Of a stretch of DNA of 6,474 nt, positions 1-4,816 are shown piece by piece. The stretch's first letter is position 1. Every line of letters starts with the position of its first letter. Under the pieces are notes generated by a model, which saw nothing but the letters and a program-made list of their open reading frames with translations, was not told where the DNA came from and made no database searches. A program made the translations under genes and the position numbers. The DNA comes from Bacillota bacterium (GTDB lineage: Bacteria > Bacillota > Clostridia > Tissierellales > Gottschalkiaceae), in NCBI GenBank assembly GCA_023420895.1, contig JAEZUY010000006.1, positions 1 through 6,474 on the forward strand, given 5' to 3'.

Positions 1-1283
1 ACTTTTATAGAATTATCGTCTATTATTTCAACTTTATCAGCAACTGGCTTTTCTTTTACTCCTCTGACTATTGTCTTAAATATTTCTCCTTGAACACTGG
101 CCTCTATTTCTCTAAACTCATCTTTGAAAACTGGAATGACTAGGTTTCCTTTTATCTCGGTATTTGAATCATTAATTTCCATATCATATAGAATTGTATA
201 CATCTCTATTAAATTCAAATTTTTCCCTGTAATCTTTATTTGATCATATTCTTTAAGTTCTACATTTTCTATTACAACTTTTTTAGTCTTTCCTTCATGA
301 ATTGTTTCTTTATCTTTTATTTTTACTGTCATTTTTTCTCCTTCAAATACAGGAACATTGACAGTCAGTATTCCATATTTTCCATTCATTTCAGCAGTAA
401 AGTTATAATCATATTCTTTTTTACTATTAATTTTTACTTCTATGTTTTCATACTTTAATTCTCTTAGTTTTTCTCCTGTTACTTCAAACAGTACTCTCTT
501 TCCATCATCTTCAGTTCTTAAATAAGATATTGAATCCACTTTTGAATTGTTTTCTTTCTCATGATTTTCTTCTGTTTTCTTATCATCAGCTTCATTTTTC
601 TTAGTCTCTTGATTATCTTGAGTTGTTTCCTCTTCTTCTTTATCTTCTGAACTATTATCTTCTAAAGACAGTATTATCTCATCATAAGCCCAGTGCTTAT
701 TATCAATATCGCTGAAAGGATTTTCTATCTTATCTGTATCTTTCTTCTCATCATTATTCAGAGATCTGTTCATCATAACTACAGCTTCCGCACGGTTTAT
801 AGGATTATCTGGATAGAAATATCCATTTCCGTATCCGTTAACTATTCCGGCATGACCCAGCTCTCCTATATATTTTTTCGCCCAGTGGCTGCCAGTATCT
901 TCAAAATCTGCACTTTCAACAAAATTCTTATCTGAAAGCAGTCTTATTATCTTAGAATACTCTGCTCTAGTTATATTATTTTCCGGTCTGAAAGTTCCGT
1001 CAGGATAACCCTGAATTATATTTTCGTCCTGAAGCGCTCCTATATATTCACTTGCCCAGTGACCGCCTGGTACATCTTTGAATTCTGCTTTTTTACTTTT
1101 TTTACCATAAGCTTTAGAAACTATTTTAGCGACTTCAGCTCTAGTCATATTGTTTTCAGGCTTAAAAGTTCCGTCAGAATATCCGCTTATAAATCCAGTT
1201 CCTAAGTTATCTGCAAAGCTAATTGCTGAAGAACTTACTGCAATAACACTCATAAGAGCTATCGATAATATTCTCTTTCTCAT
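1..1283 (-). CDS. SLH-domain surface protein, secreted (3' end outside window)
   Basis: 427 codons are visible with no stop; the C-terminus lies beyond the left edge. ATG at 1283 is chosen because AGGAGG (1295-1300) lies 11 nt upstream and the protein then begins with a signal peptide: MRKR, a hydrophobic stretch, probable cleavage after SFA at residue 24. Three S-layer-homology motifs follow, each with GY.(D/N)G.F.P and then TRAE/TRAE/NRAE (residues 34-50, 92-108, 150-166). Their HWA helices are at 75-77, 133-135 and 197-199. SLH modules bind pyruvylated secondary cell-wall polysaccharide, so the protein should be anchored to the outer face of the wall. Residues about 208-247 form an acidic, Asn/Lys-rich linker. 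From about 249 the protein is beta-rich and contains two related segments, (V/I)TG(E/K)(K/N)L at 268-273 and 351-356 with (I/V)PVF-type strands at 310-313 and in the second copy, as in Ig-like/TIG surface domains. The ligand or activity of this effector part is unknown. Confidence 0.9.
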   Translation of the reverse strand, partial: MRKRILSIALMSVIAVSSSAISFADNLGTGFISGYSDGTFKPENNMTRAEVAKIVSKAYGKKSKKAEFKDVPGGHWASEYIGALQDENIIQGYPDGTFRPENNITRAEYSKIIRLLSDKNFVESADFEDTGSHWAKKYIGELGHAGIVNGYGNGYFYPDNPINRAEAVVMMNRSLNNDEKKDTDKIENPFSDIDNKHWAYDEIILSLEDNSSEDKEEEETTQDNQETKKNEADDKKTEENHEKENNSKVDSISYLRTEDDGKRVLFEVTGEKLRELKYENIEVKINSKKEYDYNFTAEMNGKYGILTVNVPVFEGEKMTVKIKDKETIHEGKTKKVVIENVELKEYDQIKITGKNLNLIEMYTILYDMEINDSNTEIKGNLVIPVFKDEFREIEASVQGEIFKTIVRGVKEKPVADKVEIIDDNSIK

Positions 1284-1337
1284 ATTTATTTTTACCTCCT
1301 ATTTTTCTATCAATACAATACAAATAAAATCATATAA

Positions 1338-1346
1338 ATTATACCA
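1338..1346 (-). promoter_or_regulatory. Extended -10 promoter of the SLH gene
   Basis: On the minus strand this reads TGGTATAAT: a perfect -10 hexamer preceded by the TGn extended -10 element. It lies about 55 bp upstream of the SLH start codon and just downstream of the preceding gene's terminator, so the SLH gene is probably its own transcription unit. No good -35 hexamer is seen at 16-18 bp, as is common for extended -10 promoters. Confidence 0.6.
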
Positions 1347-1387
1347 TATATTTATTTTATTAAATTTGCATTAGATACTCATTTCAG

Positions 1388-1429
1388 AAAAAAAGTCCTT
1401 TCCCCATATATTCATAGAGAAAAGGCTTT
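1388..1429 (-). terminator. Intrinsic terminator after the DUF438 gene
   Basis: On the minus strand, about 40 nt after the DUF438 stop codon, a stem of about 15-16 bp begins AAAGCC and closes GGACUUU, with one C-A mismatch and a few G-U pairs. It has a short AU loop and is followed by seven U (A-run 1388-1394 on the plus strand). It separates the DUF438 gene from the SLH gene. Confidence 0.85.
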
Positions 1430-1469
1430 AATTTAGATATATTAAATTTAATGTTAAGAGGATTATAAT

Positions 1470-3017
1470 TTATTTTCTATTTTTAATTTTTTCTTTAATT
1501 CCTTCAATTAGTTTTTCTACTGAGATATCTCCTCTTTCACTCATAATTGTAACTGTCGCTTTAGGAATCATAACTCTCGCAAGAGGAGTTTTCAGCATTT
1601 TAAACTTAGGACTGATATCTTCCATTTCATCTTTAAGCCAAGGATAAGCTTTCAGTATGTCTGCAAGTTTAGTTTCAGGAGTTATTTCTATATCTTCTCC
1701 AGTTCCTTCAGCTTCTTCCTGAATTTCTGTTTTTTCTGTCTCAGGTTCTTTTTCATCTGATATTCCTTCTTCACTTCCCCAAGTAAGAAGAGTCTGTGAT
1801 CCTTCAAGGCTTCTTATTCTGCTGCATTCCTGCATCATTTCAAGAACTCCTTTGAAGTTTCCTTCTTCATCTCTTACTGCTGTGTAGTATATATAGATAA
1901 ATAAATCAGGTTTATTTATCCAGAATTCAGCGTGATCTTCTTCTCCTGATTTAAATTTCTCCACTATTTCTTCAACTATATGAACACTCGCTCTTGGGTG
2001 GCAGTTAGCAACGTTTCTTCCTATAACATTCTTGCTTCTAGGGAATATTCTGTGGTCTGTATCCGAATAGAATCTGACTTTTTCATTTTCATCGACAAAA
2101 GAAAGATCCACAGGCATATGTTTGTAAATTAAATTTATCTGCTCAAGAGTAAGTTTTCCTGTCGCAACATCAAGCTCTTTTCCAGGATCAACATCGTATC
2201 CATGCTTTTTGAATACTTCTGCAAGATCTGCTATAAGCGTTTCTTCTGATTTGCTGTCTGTTTTCTTCTCTTCTTCAGTCTCTTTTTCATCAGAAGAAAC
2301 CTCAATCCATGCAAATCCTATTTCTTTATCTCCTTCTTTCATATCTTCAAACTCTTTGTCATTTATCATAGATAGAGAAGTAGGATATAGAACAGACTCT
2401 TCTTTAACCATAAGGTCTCTTAAATCTGCAACTATTGTTTCCTGCATTTCTATGAACTCATCATCTTTACCGTTTTCTATGAGTTCTCTTGCTTCGCTTA
2501 TCTCATCTCTTATGAAATTGTCAAGAGTCCACATAGTTGTAGTCGGTCTGTCGAATCCTTTCTGCTCAAGCACTGAGTAAAGCTGATTCTGTTTTCTCGA
2601 TAAGTGTATACGGAAATCAGCTAATCTGTCATAGATATCAAGCCACTGATTTTTTATAACAGGATACTGAACTAAGTCTTCTATTTCAAGAAGAATATCT
2701 CTAAGTGCATCATTCTCTCTGTAATAGCACATAATCGGATGGTCTTCAGGAAGTTCCGGTCTGTTCTTATCCATTATCTCCTCAAAAAGTTCAAGCATTT
2801 TCTGGATTTCTTCCTTTTGACACTCATCGTCTTCAATTTCCTTGAGCTCCTGCTCCACTAAAGCTATTTCATGAGCTTTTATAGTTCCCACTTTATTTTT
2901 AAGCTTCTGTCTGGCTTCTCTAAGTCCGAGTTTTCCTTCATTATATTCATTTGATATCTCAAGTATCATTTTCAGTTTTTCATCGTCAACATCTGATATA
3001 TATTTTTTCATATCCAT
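1470..3017 (-). CDS. DUF438 / hemerythrin-like / PAS / DUF1858 protein
   Basis: This is a 515-residue cytoplasmic protein with no signal peptide or membrane segment. I prefer ATG at 3017 because AAGGAAG (3026-3032) sits 8 nt upstream; a TTG at 3038 overlaps the ribosome site. Domains in order: an N-terminal DUF438 helical module (about 3-65); a hemerythrin-like four-helix region (about 92-225) with HPI at 93-95, an IHLSRKQN helix around 137-144 and KEES..YP at about 205-212; a charged linker; a PAS domain (about 288-405) with the family motifs FVDEN, RIFPRSK and VIGR.V.NCHP; an acidic linker; and a DUF1858-type module (about 445-512). DUF438 proteins are common in anaerobes. Hemerythrin-like domains usually bind a di-iron site for O2/NO/redox sensing, and PAS domains bind small ligands or heme. 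A sensor role is therefore inferred, but no output domain is present and the partner is unknown. The gene stands alone between its own promoter and terminator. One likely metal ligand appears replaced (see findings). Confidence 0.92.
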   Translation of the reverse strand: MDMKKYISDVDDEKLKMILEISNEYNEGKLGLREARQKLKNKVGTIKAHEIALVEQELKEIEDDECQKEEIQKMLELFEEIMDKNRPELPEDHPIMCYYRENDALRDILLEIEDLVQYPVIKNQWLDIYDRLADFRIHLSRKQNQLYSVLEQKGFDRPTTTMWTLDNFIRDEISEARELIENGKDDEFIEMQETIVADLRDLMVKEESVLYPTSLSMINDKEFEDMKEGDKEIGFAWIEVSSDEKETEEEKKTDSKSEETLIADLAEVFKKHGYDVDPGKELDVATGKLTLEQINLIYKHMPVDLSFVDENEKVRFYSDTDHRIFPRSKNVIGRNVANCHPRASVHIVEEIVEKFKSGEEDHAEFWINKPDLFIYIYYTAVRDEEGNFKGVLEMMQECSRIRSLEGSQTLLTWGSEEGISDEKEPETEKTEIQEEAEGTGEDIEITPETKLADILKAYPWLKDEMEDISPKFKMLKTPLARVMIPKATVTIMSERGDISVEKLIEGIKEKIKNRK

Positions 3018-3050
3018 CTTAAACACTTCCTTTTTCAACTTATAATCACT

Positions 3051-3068
3051 ATAATATTTTTATATTAT
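3051..3068. repeat. AT-only hairpin in the DUF438 5' leader
   Basis: ATAATAT and ATATTAT form a perfect 7-bp inverted repeat around a TTTT (plus strand) loop, in the untranslated leader between the DUF438 promoter and its ribosome site. All pairs are A-T, so it is weak and could arise from base composition. It might stabilise the mRNA 5' end. Confidence 0.35.
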
Positions 3069-3104
3069 TTTAAACGTATAACTTAAGTACATAGAAAATC
3101 AAAA

Positions 3105-3123
3105 TATAATGATAATCTTTATT
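3105..3123. promoter_or_regulatory. Fur-box-like operator at the DUF438 transcription start
   Basis: The plus strand reads TATAATGATAATCTTTATT, which matches the classical Fur box GATAATGATAATCATTATC at 16 of 19 positions. It spans about +1 to +19 of the predicted DUF438 promoter (-10 at 3130-3135), a position where a bound repressor would block initiation. The background is very AT-rich, which lowers the specificity of such a match. PerR or Zur, which use related boxes, are alternatives. Confidence 0.4.
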
Positions 3124-3129
3124 ACTTTA

Positions 3130-3157
3130 ATTATATACTATTTTCCTCTTTTGTGAA
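3130..3157 (-). promoter_or_regulatory. Sigma-A promoter of the DUF438 gene
   Basis: On the minus strand TTCACA (3152-3157), a 16-bp spacer and a perfect TATAAT (3130-3135) form a standard vegetative promoter. Transcription would start near 3123, giving a leader of about 105 nt before the ATG at 3017. Confidence 0.6.
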
Positions 3158-3211
3158 TATTTTATTTATAAATTCATAGAGATTTGTATAAACTTTACAG
3201 AAATTTTAAAA

Positions 3212-3227
3212 TATGATTACAATCATA
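3212..3227. repeat. TATGATT-AC-AATCATA inverted repeat
   Basis: Two perfect 7-bp arms are separated by 2 bp. The site is about 55 bp upstream of the DUF438 -35 element and 28 bp beyond the HAD gene's terminator on the minus strand. This is the size and symmetry of a homodimeric helix-turn-helix operator. It has no U-tract, so it is not a terminator. No regulator gene lies nearby, so the binding protein is unknown. Confidence 0.35.
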
Positions 3228-3254
3228 GACGATATGTTCAATTTGTGTTTTCTT

Positions 3255-3282
3255 AAAAATAAAGGACGGTTTTCCCGTCCTT
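3255..3282 (-). terminator. Intrinsic terminator after the HAD gene
   Basis: On the minus strand AAGGACGG and CCGTCCTT form a perfect 8-bp GC-rich stem with a 5-nt loop (GAAAA), followed by UAUUUUU. It begins 8 nt after the HAD stop codon. Confidence 0.9.
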
Positions 3283-3290
3283 CAGTTCGA

Positions 3291-3941
3291 TTATTCAACT
3301 ATTTCAAAAAAGTCTTTAAAACTTTTCAGATATATATCTGAATATTCTTTTATCTCATCCTGCTCATGACTGCTGACTTCATCGTATACACCAACTATTT
3401 TAAATCCCTCTTTTTTTGCAGTCTTTATAGAATAAAGTCCGTCTTCAAAAACCCATGTTTCTTTTATTGGTGTTCCGAGAAATGAAACTGCCTCCATGAA
3501 AATATCCGGTTCCGATTTGCATTTTCCGACCTCGGAACATGTGTATATTCTACTAAAATAATCTTCTATTCCAAGTCTTTTAAAAGCCGCTTCCACATAT
3601 TCTCTTTCAGTAGAAGTCGCTACTACCATTTCTATTTCTCTTTCTTTAAAATACTCAAGGATTTCTCTAGCTCCGTCTTTCAGTTCAGAATGATTGATAT
3701 AAAAATCTTCAATTACATCTCTTATTCCTTTAGAAACTTCCTCTTTAGTCTTGTCTATATCATAATTTTCAATAATATAGTCTACTCCTAAATCTAAGGT
3801 CATCTTAAAAAGTATATCTCCTAAATTCTTTTCAGGCTCAACACCTATCGACTTTAAATATCTGGCACCTGAATTGTACCATAAGGGCATTGAATCTATT
3901 ATTGTCCCGTCAACATCAAATATTATTCCTTTCATATTCAT
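3291..3941 (-). CDS. HAD-IA family phosphohydrolase (beta-PGM/phosphatase-like)
   Basis: This 216-residue cytoplasmic protein carries all four haloacid-dehalogenase motifs. Motif I is IFDVDGT (nucleophile Asp9, acid/base Asp11), followed by IDSMPLW. Motif II is VVATST (Thr109 region), motif III is the Lys of KCKSEPDIF (Lys142), and motif IV is FEDG (Glu166-Asp167). The helical insert between motifs I and II is a C1 cap, as in subfamily IA phosphatases and beta-phosphoglucomutases. Such enzymes use Mg2+ and an aspartyl-phosphate intermediate on small phosphorylated metabolites; the substrate cannot be read from the sequence. ATG at 3941 is preferred (AAGG 8 nt upstream). ATG 3935 would give the common family start MKGIIFDVDGT, and an upstream in-frame GTG at 3965 has AAAGGA too close to it to be a good ribosome site. 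The gene is monocistronic and divergent from the TPP riboswitch, so a thiamine-phosphate substrate is conceivable but unsupported. Confidence 0.9.
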   Translation of the reverse strand: MNMKGIIFDVDGTIIDSMPLWYNSGARYLKSIGVEPEKNLGDILFKMTLDLGVDYIIENYDIDKTKEEVSKGIRDVIEDFYINHSELKDGAREILEYFKEREIEMVVATSTEREYVEAAFKRLGIEDYFSRIYTCSEVGKCKSEPDIFMEAVSFLGTPIKETWVFEDGLYSIKTAKKEGFKIVGVYDEVSSHEQDEIKEYSDIYLKSFKDFFEIVE

Positions 3942-4048
3942 AAAACTGGCCTTAAAAGCCTTCACATCCTTTCATCTCATGAATTCAGAATTTCTTGACT
4001 CTATAAACCTATTGATTTTACTTTTCCGATTGAATACTTCTTATATAT

Positions 4049-4057
4049 ATTATAACA
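4049..4057 (-). promoter_or_regulatory. Extended -10 promoter of the HAD gene
   Basis: The minus strand reads TGTTATAAT: a consensus -10 with a TGn extension and no convincing -35. It would give a leader of about 100 nt before the ATG at 3941. It lies about 20 bp from the divergent TPP-riboswitch promoter, so the two promoters share a short regulatory region. Confidence 0.5.
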
Positions 4058-4074
4058 GATTGAATATGAAAAAC

Positions 4075-4103
4075 TTGAAAAATGCTTTAGTTAAGTATAT
4101 AAT
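4075..4103 (+). promoter_or_regulatory. Sigma-A promoter of the TPP riboswitch
   Basis: TTGAAA (4075-4080), a 17-bp spacer and TATAAT (4098-4103). The predicted start near 4110 falls directly at the 5' edge of the riboswitch aptamer, as usual for riboswitch transcripts. Confidence 0.7.
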
Positions 4104-4111
4104 TGTATACG

Positions 4112-4205
4112 TATTCAAGGGGAGCTCGCCGAGAGCGGGCTGAGAGTAAGTCTGGAGGACTTTGACCCATAAACCTGATTTGGATAATGCCAACGTAGGG
4201 AAATA
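4112..4205 (+). ncRNA. TPP (THI-box) riboswitch aptamer
   Basis: All conserved THI-box elements are present in order: GGGGAGC with GCGGGCTGAGAG (CTGAGA at 4140-4145), the variable P3a hairpin GTCTGGAGGAC, GACCC (4164-4168), ACCTGAT (4173-4179), TGGATAATGCC (4181-4191) and CGTAGGGAA. TATTC (4112-4116) can close P1 with GAAATA (4200-4205). The RNA binds thiamine pyrophosphate; in this terminator-linked form ligand binding should turn transcription off. The aptamer looks intact, but no intact thiamine biosynthesis or transport gene follows on the same strand. Confidence 0.97.
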
Positions 4206-4235
4206 TTCACACTATAATTCCTGTGTATTTACCTG

Positions 4236-4260
4236 CTGTGCATTCTGCACAGTTTTTTTT
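4236..4260 (+). terminator. Terminator of the TPP riboswitch
   Basis: CTGTGCA and TGCACAG form a perfect 7-bp stem with a 3-nt loop, followed by eight T (4253-4260). It lies 30 nt after the aptamer, the normal place for an expression platform. The partly repeated CTGTGTA at 4221-4227 is an obvious competitor for the 3' arm and could be the antiterminator strand. Confidence 0.88.
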
Positions 4261-4560
4261 ATTATACACAGAGCAAATATTGACTCATTAATATATACAA
4301 AGCTGTTTTAGCTTATTGTATCTCAGATTTACATATCAATATCTCCTTGAATACCCCTCTGTTAATCAGGTACACAAGAGAGCTAAAAAATATATCGGCG
4401 CTCTTCTAGCAAATCTTCACCTTGGAGAAGAATCTGGCCTGCTTAATCATGGATATTATATAAAAGTCCCCGATAAATTCGATACAATAAAATAATACAA
4501 AAATATCATTAAAATATTTATTATAAAGTTTTATTTAAAATCCGATATCTAAATATCTAT
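4261..4560 (+). other. Gene-free stretch, possible gene relic at 4292-4495
   Basis: No gene with a start codon and ribosome site is found on either strand in these 300 bp. The only suggestive signal is a 67-codon open frame (4292-4492, TAA at 4493-4495) without an ATG. It contains a protein-like run, RAKKYIGALLANLHLGEE, and ends VPDKFDTIK. Local G+C rises in 4380-4445, as expected for former coding DNA. I do not recognise the family, and shorter open frames exist on the other strand, so this is a weak call. From 4500 to 4560 the sequence is nearly pure A/T with no visible feature. Confidence 0.35.
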
Positions 4561-4584
4561 TATCTTTAATTAAGAGCGTCCGGT

Positions 4585-4613
4585 TTGACTTTAAAGTACG
4601 TATTTGCTATAAT
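4585..4613 (+). promoter_or_regulatory. Strong sigma-A promoter of the MATE leader
   Basis: TTGACT (4585-4590), exactly 17 bp, then TATAAT (4608-4613) preceded by TGC, a TGn extended -10. The predicted start is near 4620, leaving a leader of nearly 200 nt before the MATE start codon at 4817. Confidence 0.85.
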
Positions 4614-4621
4614 TCAGGCTG

Positions 4622-4645
4622 AAGAGCGGTCATTATAACGCTCTT
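4622..4645 (+). repeat. 5'-end hairpin AAGAGCG / CGCTCTT
   Basis: A perfect 7-bp inverted repeat with a 10-nt loop begins within a few nucleotides of the predicted transcription start. There is no U-tract, so it is not a terminator. As RNA it could stabilise the 5' end. AGAGCGGT (4623-4630) can alternatively pair with ACCGCTTT (4698-4705) at the start of the downstream folded domain. As DNA it could be an operator; a further AAGAGCG lies at 4572-4578, upstream of the -35. Confidence 0.5.
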
Positions 4646-4697
4646 GAATTTAAGACAAATCAAAAAACGAATTTAAAAATATATAATTAAAAATATA

Positions 4698-4765
4698 ACC
4701 GCTTTCTGCCACCGGGTAGAAAGAACTGAGGTGTTCTGAAACTTCCCGTTAGGTCGCAGAAGGGA
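4698..4765 (+). ncRNA. Candidate guanidine-IV (mepA motif) riboswitch aptamer
   Basis: The sequence shows hairpin CTTTCT/AGAAAG (4702-4707, 4718-4723) with loop GCCACCGGGT and hairpin AGAAC/GTTCT (4722-4726, 4733-4737). Loop CGGG (4713-4716) can pair with CCCG (4745-4748) as a pseudoknot, and CTTTCTGC (4702-4709) can pair with GCAGAAGG (4756-4763). These pairings compete with the terminator immediately downstream. From family knowledge, guanidine-IV (the mepA motif) is a terminator-linked 'on' switch of Clostridia, found before mepA-type MATE exporters. Position, gene partner and compact pseudoknotted layout fit. My recall of its consensus is not exact, so a different or new class remains possible. 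T-box, purine, SAM, FMN, cobalamin, c-di-GMP and yybP-ykoY signatures are absent. Confidence 0.6.
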
Positions 4766-4787
4766 TGTTTTTAGAGCACCTTTTTTT
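4729..4787 (+). terminator. Regulated terminator before the MATE gene
   Basis: The 5' arm AGGTGTTCTGAAA (4729-4741) pairs with the 3' arm TTTTAGAGCACCT (4769-4781): 13 bp including two G-U pairs. Seven T follow (4781-4787). The large loop can itself pair TCCC (4744-4747) with GGGA (4762-4765). Its arms reuse bases needed by the upstream aptamer-like fold, so the two structures are mutually exclusive. It ends 17 nt before the ribosome site AAAGGGAG (4804-4811). Confidence 0.85.
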
Positions 4788-4816
4788 GTAAATACATCTT
4801 AAGAAAGGGAGTATAT

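Noticed and set aside
240..1374. Plus-strand open frames at 240-458, 693-935 and 1150-1374
   Set aside because: They lie antisense to the SLH gene or its leader, have skewed Phe/Ile/Ser composition and no ribosome site. The minus-strand frame is continuous and carries SLH motifs.
2209..2580. Plus-strand open frame of 123 codons
   Set aside because: It is a Ser-rich mirror of the acidic/Lys-rich DUF438 coding region, with no family resemblance.
3018..3038. TTG start giving a 522-residue DUF438 protein
   Set aside because: The AAGGAAG ribosome site lies inside that extension and is ideally spaced for ATG 3017; no site precedes the TTG.
3150..3172. Rex/FNR-type site TTGTGAATATTTTATTTATAA over the DUF438 -35
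   Set aside because: Only the left half-site is good; the right half lacks the C and G needed, so it is likely AT-rich coincidence.
3945..3985. Tiny upstream frame (ATG AAA GGA TGT GAA GGC TTT TAA, minus strand) before the HAD gene
   Set aside because: Seven codons without a convincing ribosome site. It overlaps the HAD start region but shows no attenuator structure.
4261..4560. Insertion sequence or transposon remnant
   Set aside because: No terminal inverted repeats, target-site duplication or transposase motif could be found.
4698..4790. T-box, purine, c-di-GMP or cobalamin riboswitch before the MATE gene
   Set aside because: No T-box GGNACCGCG, no purine three-way junction signature, no GEMM GGGACGCAAAG and no B12-box; partial resemblances such as CACCGGG are too short.
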